Positions 8,087-17,763 are shown, counted from the first letter of the stretch. The stretch is 64,000 nt of DNA from Pontibacter oryzae (GCF_003576375.1 NZ_QWGE01000001.1:248001-312000), one strand, 5' to 3'. The notes: a model not told the origin generated them from the sequence alone. Translations and numbers: made by a program.

Positions 8087-9043
8087 TTATTTTTCTTCCG
8101 AATTCACTTTTATATGATTCAGCACTCTCTCATGGATTTGATGGATGATGAAATTACTCCAAGGCCGCCAGTACAGTGCAGGCTTAATATTATGGTAATA
8201 CCAAGTTGTACCTTCTAATTTTGTTTGTCCGTTGGGTAGTGCTGTCAATTTGAACTGCCCTTGTTTAGAGACAAAATAATCGTGCAAATGAGGAGCGTCA
8301 ATATCCCAGAAGCTAATCTCCTTCATTGGCTCTGGCTGTTCTACTACATCGAACTTTAGTAGCTTTGACTCATCCCATACCGTCACGGGTTCTACAAAGC
8401 TGCCTGTTGTAAAATTGCAATGGCGAACTGCGCCAACACCACTACCTTCGATCTTTGCGTTAATAGGATAAGCTATACCCGTTTTAAAAATGAATTCTGT
8501 CGGTGCTTCAAGTTCTGGAAACTCAACTACATTTTTCCAGACAGTCTCTGGAGAGGCATTAATTACAATGGAAGTTACAACAGAAGAAAGATGAGGTTCT
8601 TGTTCCTTTTCAATGAATGCCATAGTTGGAATTGAAGCCATGACTATAAGAATCATTGATGCTGAGCTATTCGGAGTTTTGGAGATAATTTCGTGGCCGA
8701 AAAAACTGCCCAACAATGTTAGTAGCACAGCTATCGGAGCTGCCATTGCAATACAAATCAGACCTTCTATCGCAAAAACCATTAGCCCTAGGCTAAAAAC
8801 TATAAGAGTCAGAAAGGCAATATTTCTCGATTCCTTATAAGTTATAGTTCTGTTGTACCCGAACAGTATTGTTGAGGCTAACCCTATGAGCAACGGCGTT
8901 AAGATGAAAAGAGCAATACCATATTCTCCGATACCATATATTCCCCAAACAGTCAATGGTCCTGCCAACAGAATAGTTAAGGCTACAGAAAGCCACCTTC
9001 TCTTTTTTATATCTGTTGACAATATCTTGTTTAGAAAATTCAT
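8087..9043 (-). CDS. Membrane protein with C-terminal SRPBCC domain
   Basis: A 318-residue protein. Residues 15-155 hold about four membrane helices (LSVALTILLAGPLTVWGIYG onward). Residues about 165-310 form an SRPBCC/START-like lipid- or ligand-binding fold, starting SSVVTSIVINASPETVWKNV and ending in a LEGTTWYYHNIKPALYW segment typical of that superfamily. Ligand unknown. A similar membrane-plus-SRPBCC layout occurs in Bacteroidota genomes, but I know of no assigned function. Confidence 0.75.
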   Translation of the reverse strand: MNFLNKILSTDIKKRRWLSVALTILLAGPLTVWGIYGIGEYGIALFILTPLLIGLASTILFGYNRTITYKESRNIAFLTLIVFSLGLMVFAIEGLICIAMAAPIAVLLTLLGSFFGHEIISKTPNSSASMILIVMASIPTMAFIEKEQEPHLSSVVTSIVINASPETVWKNVVEFPELEAPTEFIFKTGIAYPINAKIEGSGVGAVRHCNFTTGSFVEPVTVWDESKLLKFDVVEQPEPMKEISFWDIDAPHLHDYFVSKQGQFKLTALPNGQTKLEGTTWYYHNIKPALYWRPWSNFIIHQIHERVLNHIKVNSEEK

Positions 9044-9342
9044 AATTGTAATTGCAGGTAACTACTGTGTAACAGGAATGTCAGTTCCTGGTATTTGCAC
9101 AATATGTTTAGTGGCAAATAGGTTATGCTTAAGCAAGTTTAGTATACTGAAAGTAAAGTCTACAGAAGTCGCCAAGCATGCTATAGACAAACCTATCATT
9201 ATTCATACAAGTGCATTATTCCCCCTTCAAAGTCTTTTTTGTACTTAACAGTGAGAGGACAGATGAGTAAATAAGGTTGGCTAAAGCCAAAGTAAATCCG
9301 TGCGAGAAGCTTAATTTGGTTTGAAGCTGGTTCTCTTAATTA

Positions 9343-9507
9343 CTATTCTTGTTTTTCTGCTTTGCTATAGCTCTTATATCCTTGATTATAACCTTCTTTA
9401 AAGGCTTTTTTGTGACCTTCCCAGTTCCGAACAAAATCAATCAAGAAGAACGTTATAATTCCAATGAGAAAGAATAAAACATCTCTTTTAGTAAGCTTGC
9501 CTTTCAT
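9343..9507 (-). CDS. Small single-pass membrane protein, 54 residues
   Basis: An ATG at 9507 opens a 54-residue frame. It has a basic N-terminus (MKGKLTKRDV), one membrane helix (LFFLIGIITFFLIDF) and a charged, Tyr/Lys-rich tail with EGYNQGYKSY. The GYxxGY pattern is common in the tails of small uncharacterised membrane proteins. It is on the same strand as its neighbours and stands alone. No family recognised. It is supported only by sensible composition and topology. Confidence 0.5.
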   Translation of the reverse strand: MKGKLTKRDVLFFLIGIITFFLIDFVRNWEGHKKAFKEGYNQGYKSYSKAEKQE

Positions 9508-10085
9508 AGTTGATTTCGGTTAAGATTAACACTGACATACTTTTATTAAATATCCTGATTTTTTAAATAAGTCAAAAGTGGATCAACATTTAATTATGCT
9601 GTGTCTAACCACCTTAAGATTAGAATGATTTATTCACTTAATTGACTTTTTTATAAGAAATGCAAACTATAACCTTCACTCGGCTATTCGGGGTTTGCAA
9701 TTCCTTCCTCGTTTTTAGCTAGTTTAAACCTTTATTCGGAATATTAAATGATATAGCCATTTTGTTATGTATAGGTATATGTAGACTTCGGTTTTGAAAT
9801 GATGATGCATTGGCTGATTGTCTGCATTAGCCCTAGAAATACAATATTTCTAGCACAGCAAGCTGAATACTAGGCAAGGAGCACAGCAAGCTATACTTTA
9901 TTGCCTTAAAGTACTATATAACAAAAGAATAAGATGCTCGAATCTAGGTTAATTTGATCCAACTCCTCCATAAGATTTATGCTGATACTGTACCATAGCT
10001 ACCTTTAGATTACCATCGAAATTAATTGAACTCATCGATACGGTCTCGCATTCCATTGAAAAGAGGGCTTATATACTTCTGGCAT
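9508..10085. other. AT-rich intergenic region, no gene
   Basis: About 580 bp with no credible coding frame. GCACAGCAAGCT occurs twice, at about 9853 and 9881, as a short direct repeat. Nothing else recognisable. Confidence 0.5.
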
Positions 10086-10141
10086 AAAAACGCCGAGCCC
10101 TCTACCAATATATTTGTATAGGTAGAGGGCTCGGCGTTTTT
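10086..10141. terminator. 16-bp perfect-stem bidirectional terminator
   Basis: CGCCGAGCCCTCTACC (10091-10106) pairs perfectly with GGTAGAGGGCTCGGCG (10121-10136) across a 14-nt loop. Runs of five or more A (left) and T (right) give a U-tract in both directions. It terminates the STAS-like gene whose stop is at 10178. Confidence 0.9.
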
Positions 10142-10177
10142 AATTTCTAAACTAAGAAGCGAGTAACAGTGAGGCCG

Positions 10178-10591
10178 CTACCCCTTTAAGGAATACTGCC
10201 GTAGCCATGCCATGGCGCTAATTCTGCCTTCAAACATCTTTACCTCAAACGCTTTATTATTAGCGAAAAAGTTAGTGGCCGTTGATTCAGCAAAAGACTC
10301 AGGTGTAGTAATCATGGCGAAATGGCGTATTCCGGCTGCAGCTGCCTGTACTGCCCATTCATTAACAACCCACTCAAGCGAATGATCCCAGCTCCCAAGC
10401 ACTTCGGTAGTGTCGTTGAGTACGCAGCTAAACCCCGTTTTTCTTATTACCTCGGTGTAGGCAAAGGCACCTGCTTTAATATTATCCTGAGTTAGGTATC
10501 CGACCCAGTTCGTGTGTACCCATCTGTTTTCGGTGTCCACGGTAATTGTAATAAATACCTTCCCAAATATATTCTTTAGTTCTTGTCTCAT
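10178..10591 (-). CDS. STAS/SpoIIAA-like domain protein
   Basis: A 137-residue protein if started at MRQELKNIFGKV; an ATG six codons earlier (10609) is possible but reads MCLRCN, which is not family-like. The body alternates strands and helices as in SpoIIAA/STAS-like proteins common in Hymenobacteraceae, with NWVGYLTQDNIKAGA, VLNDTTEVLGSWDHS and HFAMITTPESFAE. No phosphorylatable anti-sigma-antagonist Ser motif is evident. Probable cytoplasmic ligand or partner binding; function unknown. Confidence 0.65.
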   Translation of the reverse strand: MRQELKNIFGKVFITITVDTENRWVHTNWVGYLTQDNIKAGAFAYTEVIRKTGFSCVLNDTTEVLGSWDHSLEWVVNEWAVQAAAAGIRHFAMITTPESFAESTATNFFANNKAFEVKMFEGRISAMAWLRQYSLKG

Positions 10592-10772
10592 GTTACAGCG
10601 TAAGCACATTCAATTTATGCACAAAAATAAGGTAGTATAATTGTAGCACAATAAACTAAGCATCTCTTTTTTTACTTTTTCTAGTATTATCAACCAAAAA
10701 ATAAGTCAAGGCTAGAATTATCTATACTATCACTATTTCTGAGCAATTATACATACAGGCTTATTATTAAAC

Positions 10773-11798
10773 TTAAGTTGAGGATTTCTTAGTGAGTGTT
10801 GATGCTCTGTATATCAGCTCGGCATTTAGCACAACATTTTTGCTCTCGGCATTGCTATCTTTTATCTTTTCCAGCACTAACTCTGCAGCCGCCTCTCCCA
10901 TGCTTACTAAGGGCTGCTCTACACTCGTTAGCTGAGGAAAGACATTTACGGATAGCTCTGTACCTGAGAAACTGGCAATAGCTACTTCGCCAGGCACTTT
11001 AACGCCTGCCTCCAAAAGGTGGTTCATTGCACCAATGGCCAGTGTATCTGTGAAAGCGAAAATGCCGTCGAATTCAATATTCTTATCGAAAAGCTTTTTG
11101 ACTGCCATTTTGCCATCTTCAAACATTGTTCCTCCCGTTTTTACCACCAGTTCCGAATCAAATATACCATGCTTCGTAAGGATGCGTTTGTGGCCCTTTG
11201 CCCTCTCTACCGAATTGCGCACCGTGGCGGGCCCCATAATATGGGCAACTCTTCTGCAGCCGATACTCACCAGGTGCTCCACCATAAGCGATGCTTTAAT
11301 ATGGTCATCTACAATAACCCTTGAAACATCCAGTGATTTGGCGGGAATCCTGTCGAAGAAGACTAGCGGCGTACCTCGTTGCATAATCTCCTTATAAAGG
11401 CCTTCATTTATAGTTTCGTGGCAAAGGTTTAGAATGATACCATCCACGTTAAATGTTTCCAGCAACAACAGGTTTTCGCGCTCCCGCATAGGGTTTTCGT
11501 CTGATTGTAGAATCATGACCTTATAACCTAAAGGATACAGTATGTCTTGCACACCCTGCAGTACTTTTGCTGAAAACGGAGTGATCATTTCCGGCACAAC
11601 AAAACCAATGCTCTTTGACTTTCCATACCTTAAGTTCAGCGCGGTTGAGTTTGGCCTGTAGTTAAATTTTTCGGCTGCCTCTAATACCCTTTTTCTAGTA
11701 TCAGGATGAACGTTCTCATCATTCAATAAAGCCCTGGAAATGGTTGAGGTAGACAAGGATAGGTATTTTGACAAGTCTTTTATCGTGGTTCGTTTCAT
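10773..11798 (-). CDS. LacI family regulator of the mannitol operon
   Basis: A LacI/GalR repressor of 341 residues when started at MKRTTIKDLSKYLSL; a start six codons earlier (11816) lies outside the family N-terminus. The N-terminal helix-turn-helix (LSLSTSTISRALLND) is followed by the hinge FNYRPNSTALNLR and a periplasmic-binding-protein-like effector domain ending in a PLVSMGEAAAELVLEKI segment. It is divergent from the mannitol dehydrogenase gene, with two LacI-type palindromes between them. Repression relieved by a hexitol, hexose or phosphate derivative is a sensible inference; the effector is unknown. Confidence 0.9.
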   Translation of the reverse strand: MKRTTIKDLSKYLSLSTSTISRALLNDENVHPDTRKRVLEAAEKFNYRPNSTALNLRYGKSKSIGFVVPEMITPFSAKVLQGVQDILYPLGYKVMILQSDENPMRERENLLLLETFNVDGIILNLCHETINEGLYKEIMQRGTPLVFFDRIPAKSLDVSRVIVDDHIKASLMVEHLVSIGCRRVAHIMGPATVRNSVERAKGHKRILTKHGIFDSELVVKTGGTMFEDGKMAVKKLFDKNIEFDGIFAFTDTLAIGAMNHLLEAGVKVPGEVAIASFSGTELSVNVFPQLTSVEQPLVSMGEAAAELVLEKIKDSNAESKNVVLNAELIYRASTLTKKSST

Positions 11799-11844
11799 CG
11801 CGCGGCATTTAATCAAAAATACAAAAAGTTAGGAATGCATCACC

Positions 11845-11878
11845 CTGGGAACGTTCCCAGTTTTTGGGAACGTTCCCA
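11845..11878. promoter_or_regulatory. Two tandem LacI-type operators
   Basis: The 14-bp perfect palindrome TGGGAACGTTCCCA occurs at 11846-11859 and again at 11865-11878, 19 bp apart centre to centre. The first is extended to 16 bp by flanking C and G. Central-CG palindromes of this kind are typical LacI/GalR operators. They lie 47 bp upstream of the LacI start and 95 bp upstream of the dehydrogenase, so they can control both. Confidence 0.85.
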
Positions 11879-11973
11879 TTGCAGTATTCAAACAAGAAAA
11901 AGGTAAGTAATCACTATTCTTCTTAATTTGATTTAGTAATCAATTTAATTCAGGAAACCAGATATACCTTAGT

Positions 11974-13434
11974 ATGAATATAGTAGAGAACACGTTCAAA
12001 TCCGAACACATCAAGCCAGGCATATTACATATAGGCGTAGGTAACTTCCACAGAGCCCATCAAGCATTTTATACAAATGCATTACTGCAGCACGAAGACC
12101 AGGCCAACTGGGGAATTTGCGGGGTAAGCTTACTCCCAACAGATAAGAAAATAGTAGATGGCTTAAGGCAGCAAAACCTTGAATATACACTAACGGTCTG
12201 TGGCAGAAACGGACAGGATGAAATTTACAAAATTGCCGCACTGCAAGAACTAATAGCAGGCTACGAAGACCCTGGGTTGGTAATCGCTAAAATAGCGTCA
12301 GATTCCATCAAAGTAATTACGCTAACTATAACAGAGGGCGGATACAACCTGGATAAGGAGACTGGAGAATTTATACTTAGCAGCGAGGCGATACAGCATG
12401 ACCTAAAGAACCCGAGCAACCCTACAACGGTTTTCGGCTTTGTGGCAGAGGGGCTGCGGGCACGCAAGAACCTTGGCAAGGGTGGGCTTACCATCCTCTC
12501 CTGCGATAACCTGCAGCACAACGGAAACACAGCCCGTAAAGCTTTTACAGCCTTTATAAAGGCGCAGGATGAGGCGCTGGCAGCATGGGTGGAGCAGCAC
12601 GTTACCTTCCCGAACAGCATGGTAGACCGCATTACCCCTGCTACTACAGAACAGGATAAGCAGCGCCTGAACCAGAACAGCGGTATAAATGACCTAGTGC
12701 CTGTTTACTGCGAAGATTTTATCCAATGGGTAATAGAGGACAACTTTATAGCCGGCAGACCAGCCTGGGAGCGCGTAGGCGTTGAATTTACAGATGATGT
12801 GAGCGCTTTCGAAAACATGAAACTAAGCCTGCTGAACGCCTCTCATACCTTACTCTCTTACCCTTCTTTTCTGAAAGGCTACCGCGCTGTAGACCAGGCA
12901 ATGCAAGACGAAGACATCGTTACGCTTGTGCGAAACTTCATGGATGTAGATGTTACTCCCTATGTGGAGGTTCCTGAAGGCACAGACCTTGATGCCTACA
13001 AACAAATCCTGGTAGAAAGATTCTCTAACCGAGCCGTTAGCGATCAGGTAAGCAGGCTCTGCTTCGACGGGGTTTCCAAGTTCCCGGTCTACATCATGCC
13101 AAACGTGCTGCACATGCTCCGCGATGACAAAGACATGACCAGAGTCGCCTTCCTGCTTGCCGCCTATAGACACTACCTCAAGTATCAGGTAGACGAAACC
13201 GGACAGACATACACAGTAGCTGAGCCCTGGCTCACCGCAGAAGACAAACAACTGATAGAAAGTGAGTCAGCTAATGATTTTCTGGAACTCTCGGCATTTA
13301 AAAGTGCAGATTTAAAAAGCTCCCCAGAGTTTACTTATCAGTATGAAACGTTTGCAACGGAAATCAAAGAGGCGGGTGTTACAAAGGTACTCCAGTCTAT
13401 TCTCGTGAAGGATGCATCTTTCCAATTAAATTAA
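11974..13434 (+). CDS. Mannitol 2-dehydrogenase (polyol dehydrogenase family)
   Basis: A 486-residue long-chain polyol dehydrogenase that would oxidise D-mannitol to D-fructose with NAD+. The N-terminal nucleotide-binding segment reads LHIGVGNFHRAHQAFY (18-33). The catalytic pattern K-x4-N-x2-H is present as K283, N288 and H291, the same spacing as the Lys/Asn/His set of Pseudomonas mannitol dehydrogenase. Fructuronate and altronate reductases share the family. The fructokinase three genes downstream argues for mannitol. First gene of a four-gene plus-strand cluster. Confidence 0.85.
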   Translation: MNIVENTFKSEHIKPGILHIGVGNFHRAHQAFYTNALLQHEDQANWGICGVSLLPTDKKIVDGLRQQNLEYTLTVCGRNGQDEIYKIAALQELIAGYEDPGLVIAKIASDSIKVITLTITEGGYNLDKETGEFILSSEAIQHDLKNPSNPTTVFGFVAEGLRARKNLGKGGLTILSCDNLQHNGNTARKAFTAFIKAQDEALAAWVEQHVTFPNSMVDRITPATTEQDKQRLNQNSGINDLVPVYCEDFIQWVIEDNFIAGRPAWERVGVEFTDDVSAFENMKLSLLNASHTLLSYPSFLKGYRAVDQAMQDEDIVTLVRNFMDVDVTPYVEVPEGTDLDAYKQILVERFSNRAVSDQVSRLCFDGVSKFPVYIMPNVLHMLRDDKDMTRVAFLLAAYRHYLKYQVDETGQTYTVAEPWLTAEDKQLIESESANDFLELSAFKSADLKSSPEFTYQYETFATEIKEAGVTKVLQSILVKDASFQLN

Positions 13435-13448
13435 AACTCGTAACTGTT

Positions 13449-14825
13449 ATGGAGATAATCGATGTAGAACCCGCCAATGTTGCTTCTAAAACTTCTACAA
13501 GCGTAGAACGCAGAAGCAAGTTACTGCCATTTGCAATTGTTACGTTTATCTACTTCATTGTTGGTTTTCTGACTACCGTGAATGAGCAGCTGCAGGCCCC
13601 CCTCAAGTTCACTTTTTTGGATGATGCCGGTAGCCTGAAAAACACCTTTACCACCCTTATTACGTTTGCCTTCTTTTTGGGGTACCTGATAAACGGAACC
13701 TTGGGCAGCAAGTGGGTGAACGCAAAAGGCTATAAAGGTACGCTACTGCGTGGTCTAATGCTGATGCTTTCGGGCTTGGTCATGTACTTATGTGCAGCTT
13801 TACTGGGCGCTAATTTCCCAAATTTAGTGTTCCAGTTAGGTGACGCCACCATAGCCTATGGCTTTATCGTTTTCGTGCTAGGGTCTTACTTAATGGGTAC
13901 CTCAGCGGCCGTAATTCAGGTGGTAGTAAACCCTTATGTGGCTTCCTATGATTTAGCAGGCACACAACCCGTGCAGCGCCTCAACATCACAACCGCCATC
14001 AACTCCATCGGCACAACCTCCGCTCCTTTCTTCGTCACGGTTATCATGTTTAGTGGGGTTTCCATAGAAAACATCGAGATACACCAATTGCTTTGGCCCC
14101 TGGCTATGCTGATTGCCTGTGTGCTGGCAGTTACGGTAATAACAAACAAACTGCACTTGCCGGATATAGCCCATACCCGTTTCTCTTCCGGAGAGATGCC
14201 CCAAAGAAGCATTTGGTCTTTCCGCCATTTTGCCTTGGGTGTATTAGCCATTTTCTGCTATGTAGGCACAGAGGTGGCTATTGGCGCAAACATCAACCTT
14301 TATGCCTTTGAATTGATGGGTGCCGGGCACGCCATTAGCTTCTTCGGCAGAACCGACCTCATTATCGGCGGCATGGATTTGGGCATACACGCCTTACTAT
14401 CTACCTTATACTGGGGCGGGTTTCTGGTTGGGCGCTTTGCTGCAAGCTTCTTCAGCACAGTATCAGCCAGGTTGCAGTTAACCGTTTCCGCGTCGCTCTC
14501 TACGGTGCTGGTTATTGTAGCGATGGTAACGCAAAACCTGTGGTTTCTGGTGGCAATTGGCCTGCTGCATTCCACTATGTGGAGCTGTATTTTTTCGCTT
14601 GCCACAAAAGGCCTGAACAAGTATACTTCTAAGGCTTCCGGGGTTTTTATCTCTGCTGTGTTTGGCGGCGCGGTCTTCACCATCTTGCAAGGTGGCCTGG
14701 CCGACCTTATTGGCTCCTGGCAGTGGACCTGGGTTTTAAACGTGATCTGTGAGTTGGTGATTCTATGTTACGCGCTTTTCTGGTACCGGATCAGGAAAGA
14801 GGATAACCTGGATGAAGTTATATAA
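13449..14825 (+). CDS. FucP-type MFS sugar/polyol transporter
   Basis: A 458-residue MFS carrier of the FucP/GluP type with about 12 membrane helices. It starts with a helix containing VTFIYFIVGFLTTVNEQLQ, whose FxxGFxTxxNxxL-like pattern marks the family. A conserved NPYVAS segment follows TSAAVIQVVV at about 155-165. It starts 14 bp after the dehydrogenase stop. By context it imports mannitol or fructose across the inner membrane; the exact substrate cannot be read from sequence. Confidence 0.85.
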   Translation: MEIIDVEPANVASKTSTSVERRSKLLPFAIVTFIYFIVGFLTTVNEQLQAPLKFTFLDDAGSLKNTFTTLITFAFFLGYLINGTLGSKWVNAKGYKGTLLRGLMLMLSGLVMYLCAALLGANFPNLVFQLGDATIAYGFIVFVLGSYLMGTSAAVIQVVVNPYVASYDLAGTQPVQRLNITTAINSIGTTSAPFFVTVIMFSGVSIENIEIHQLLWPLAMLIACVLAVTVITNKLHLPDIAHTRFSSGEMPQRSIWSFRHFALGVLAIFCYVGTEVAIGANINLYAFELMGAGHAISFFGRTDLIIGGMDLGIHALLSTLYWGGFLVGRFAASFFSTVSARLQLTVSASLSTVLVIVAMVTQNLWFLVAIGLLHSTMWSCIFSLATKGLNKYTSKASGVFISAVFGGAVFTILQGGLADLIGSWQWTWVLNVICELVILCYALFWYRIRKEDNLDEVI

Positions 14826-14868
14826 TAGCCACCGAAACACACCTGTCTACCTTTTAAACCTGGAAATC

Positions 14869-15603
14869 ATGCGCAAAGTAAAATTGCTTTCGGTTTTAGT
14901 ATGCATCTTGGCGGCTGGATCAGCAGTAGGCCAGGAGCTACATTCTTCGCTCCAGATCCGGAACAGCCATTTGTGGCGTGGGTTAGAGGTAGCAACAGGC
15001 TTAGTGTATACCGGAGACATAAAAGTCAGTTACAAGGGCTTTTATGGAGGATTCTGGAGCGGCGGGGATGCCAGCGGATCTTATAAAGAGTTCAACAACT
15101 TTATAGGATATAAGAAAGAGAGACTCGTACTGGAACTTTGGGATATCTATAACTTCTCCCCTGAGGCCACCTATAATAACAAGGAGTTTTTCAATTATAA
15201 CCCGCAAGAGACAGGCCGTTTCTGGGATATGAGATCAAATTATACCTTAAGCACTCAGCTGCCTCTAACGTTAAGCTGGAACACCGTGGTTTTTGGCAGA
15301 GACAAAACCGCGGAAACTCGGGAAAACAAATACTCTACTTTTGTTTCCGCGGAATACCCTTTATACAAAAAACAAGGTTTAGAAGTAAAGGGTAGAGTTG
15401 GTTACAGCTTTGCCTTAAACCAAGGCGAAAACGAAAAAGCAAACTTTTTTGCCCGTGATGCAGGGATTAGTGAAGTCAGCTTTATACTGGCTAAAGATCT
15501 TGACGTGAAGGGCTATAAAATTCCGTTGGGTATCTGGGGTATGTGGAACCCCGTCAATGAAAATGCATTTCTTCAGTTCTCAGTACAGGCGTATTCATTC
15601 TGA
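14869..15603 (+). CDS. Outer-membrane/secreted protein of the mannitol operon
   Basis: A 244-residue protein starting at MRKVKLLSVLVCILAAGSAV with a clear signal peptide cleaved near VGQ. A start 19 codons upstream (14812) would overlap the transporter by 14 bp and spoil the signal peptide. The mature part alternates aromatic and polar residues (NSHLWRGLEVATGLVYTGDI, GFYGGFWSGGDASG) as in beta-barrels and ends in an aromatic residue (QAYSF), an outer-membrane assembly signal. It may be a porin-like channel for small polyols. No named family recognised with certainty. Confidence 0.7.
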   Translation: MRKVKLLSVLVCILAAGSAVGQELHSSLQIRNSHLWRGLEVATGLVYTGDIKVSYKGFYGGFWSGGDASGSYKEFNNFIGYKKERLVLELWDIYNFSPEATYNNKEFFNYNPQETGRFWDMRSNYTLSTQLPLTLSWNTVVFGRDKTAETRENKYSTFVSAEYPLYKKQGLEVKGRVGYSFALNQGENEKANFFARDAGISEVSFILAKDLDVKGYKIPLGIWGMWNPVNENAFLQFSVQAYSF

Positions 15604-15720
15604 CTGCATTTTAACACAGGCCGGGAGCACTGCATCCAGATAGACGCTTGATTTAGTTTTATATCGATATAAATTGCTTTACAATAGCACATTTTTAAAC
15701 TTTTACAATCTTATAATCAG

Positions 15721-16620
15721 ATGAGTATGCAACCCAAGATTTTCTGTTTCGGAGAGGTATTGTGGGATATTTTGCCAACCGGTAAACTGCCCGGCGGTGC
15801 CCCCATGAATGTGGCTATTCACCTCCGGCGCAATGGCTATGATCCTGCGATAGTAAGCCGGGTGGGAAACGATGACTTGGGCAAGGAACTGATTACTTTT
15901 CTGGAAGAACAGCACATCAACACAGCCTGGCTTCAGATGGGCCAAACGCACCTGACAGGCGTTGTAAAGGCGAACATCCTTAACCGAAACGAGGTGGTTT
16001 ATAAGATTGTAGAGCCAGTGGCCTGGGATTATATTCAGTACGATGAAAAGACGGCAGAACATATCGCACAGAGCGAGGTCTTTCTGTACGGCAGTTTGGT
16101 GGCTCGCAACAGCACTTCTCAGAAAACCCTGCTCCAGTACCTGCCGCTTGCCAAACGCAAGATCTTTGATGTGAATCTCAGGCCGCCATACTATACCCCG
16201 GAAAGGATACTGGCACTGCTGGAATTTGCTGACATCGTGAAAATGAACCACCAGGAACTGGCAGAGGTTTGCGGGTGGCTTGAGGCAGAGGGAGACGAGG
16301 CGCAGCAGATGCGGTTTATCAAAGACCGTTTTAACCTGGAGCTGGTGATTGTGACCCGTGGGGATAAAGGCGCTGCTGTGTTACATGATGCATCGGGCTA
16401 TTTGGAGCATGCGGGCTTTCCGGTAGAGGTAGAAGACACAATAGGCAGCGGTGATGCTTTCTTGGCCACATTCCTGACTAACTACCTGCAAAAAAAACCA
16501 CTGGACTATACATTGGAAAGAGCCTGCCTAATTGGTGCTTTTCTGGCCACGCAACGCGGAGCCACTCCCAAGTACGTGCCGCAAGAAATCAATGCAGATT
16601 ATTTGAAGGCCTCTGTTTAG
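15721..16620 (+). CDS. Fructokinase, PfkB family
   Basis: A 299-residue ribokinase-superfamily kinase. The start FCFGEVLWDILPTGKLPGGA is typical of fructokinases. The second PfkB signature is DTIGSGDAFLATF, with catalytic base D245. It would phosphorylate fructose, the product of mannitol dehydrogenase, to fructose 6-phosphate with ATP. It lies 117 bp after the outer-membrane protein, so it may have its own promoter as well as read-through. Other PfkB substrates are possible, but context supports fructose. Confidence 0.85.
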   Translation: MSMQPKIFCFGEVLWDILPTGKLPGGAPMNVAIHLRRNGYDPAIVSRVGNDDLGKELITFLEEQHINTAWLQMGQTHLTGVVKANILNRNEVVYKIVEPVAWDYIQYDEKTAEHIAQSEVFLYGSLVARNSTSQKTLLQYLPLAKRKIFDVNLRPPYYTPERILALLEFADIVKMNHQELAEVCGWLEAEGDEAQQMRFIKDRFNLELVIVTRGDKGAAVLHDASGYLEHAGFPVEVEDTIGSGDAFLATFLTNYLQKKPLDYTLERACLIGAFLATQRGATPKYVPQEINADYLKASV

Positions 16621-16663
16621 TTGAATGCCAAACTTAAGCTCTATACTTCATACAGGCTTCACT

Positions 16664-16716
16664 CTTTAAAAGCAAAATGCACAGCTATACTATAGCTGTG
16701 CATTTTGCTTTTAAAG
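16664..16716. terminator. 26-bp perfect-stem bidirectional terminator
   Basis: The arms 16664-16689 and 16691-16716 are perfectly complementary over 26 bp around one central base (in practice a loop of 3-5 nt). The core is GCAAAATGCACAGCTATA. It lies between the convergent fructokinase (stop 16620) and fbp (stop 16756) and has A-run and T-run feet on both sides. Confidence 0.9.
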
Positions 16717-16755
16717 AACTTGGGCACAAGGCTACCACTTATGCGGTTTGTGGCA

Positions 16756-17763
16756 TCAGGCGGTCAACACTTTTTCGGCTAAGAATGTATGCACTTTCTC
16801 TACCATTTCTGGGGAACCGATTACGAGTGGGGAGCGCTGATGCAACTCCGTCGGTGTTTTAGTTAAAATACGTTCCGTGCCGTCTGTGGCCATACCTCCT
16901 GCTTGCTCAATAATCATGGCCAGCGCATTGCACTCATACACCAGCCGTAGTTTGCCATTGGGAGCCTTAGCTGTTGCAGGATAAATGTATACACCACCTT
17001 TTAAAAGGTTCCGGTGGAAATCACCAACAAGCGAGCCGATATAGCGGCTGGTATAATTCTGCTCTTTGCAATAGTCGAGGTAAGCTTTGATACCCTCAGG
17101 GAAGCTGTTGAGGTTCCCTTCGTTACAGGAGTAAATCTTACCTTCCGAGGGTGTCATGATCATGGGGTGCGAGAGAAAGAACTCCCCCAAAGAAGGCTCG
17201 TAGGTAAAGCCGTTCACGCCGCAGCCAGTTGTGTACACCAACATTGTGGAAGAGCCGTAGATGATGTAGCCAGCCGCCACCTGCCTTGCGCCGCTCTGCA
17301 GGCAATCTTCTAAGGTGCCGTCACCGCTCGCATCAGAGGTGCGTCTGTATACCGAGAAGATGGTGCCAATGGCCACGTTTACATCGATGTTAGAAGAGCC
17401 ATCCAGGGGATCCATGGCCACGATGTACTTGCCTTCGGTATTTCCGGTCTGGATCACGTGATCGTCCTCTTCAGAGATGATCGTGCATACTTCCCCGCCG
17501 TTGCGCAGTGCCCGTATAAACCTGATGTTGGCGATCACATCCAGCTTTTGCTGCTCCTCGCCTTGTACGTTCTGCTGCCCGTAATTCCCGGTGATGCCCA
17601 GCAAACCCGCACGGTTTATTTCCCGGTTCACAATCTTTGCGGCAAGCGCAATATCTCTCAGCAACTGCGATAGTTCACCTGTTGCATAAGGGAACTCCTC
17701 CTGCTTCCGCATAATAAACCTGTCCAGCGTAGTACCAACAGGCAGTGCTAATTGATCGTCCAT
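16756..17763 (-). CDS. fbp: Fructose-1,6-bisphosphatase class I
   Basis: A 335-residue class I FBPase, full length. The metal and substrate site is [12 protein letters not shown] (118-129), preceded by IISEEDDHV. The [11 protein letters not shown] and [19 protein letters not shown] segments of the sugar-phosphate site follow. It hydrolyses fructose 1,6-bisphosphate to fructose 6-phosphate in gluconeogenesis. It lies 88 bp downstream of the last alginate-locus gene on the same strand with no clear terminator between, so read-through from the locus is possible. Alginate yields only trioses and pyruvate, which makes FBPase essential for hexose supply. Confidence 0.97.
   Translation of the reverse strand: MDDQLALPVGTTLDRFIMRKQEEFPYATGELSQLLRDIALAAKIVNREINRAGLLGITGNYGQQNVQGEEQQKLDVIANIRFIRALRNGGEVCTIISEEDDHVIQTGNTEGKYIVAMDPLDGSSNIDVNVAIGTIFSVYRRTSDASGDGTLEDCLQSGARQVAAGYIIYGSSTMLVYTTGCGVNGFTYEPSLGEFFLSHPMIMTPSEGKIYSCNEGNLNSFPEGIKAYLDYCKEQNYTSRYIGSLVGDFHRNLLKGGVYIYPATAKAPNGKLRLVYECNALAMIIEQAGGMATDGTERILTKTPTELHQRSPLVIGSPEMVEKVHTFLAEKVLTA

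Noticed and set aside
8853..9248. Plus-strand frame of 131 residues over the SRPBCC gene start
   Set aside because: It lies mostly antisense to a well-supported membrane/SRPBCC gene and has no family signature.
9853..9892. Two copies of GCACAGCAAGCT
   Set aside because: Only two short copies in non-coding DNA; no evidence of an array, CRISPR or insertion.
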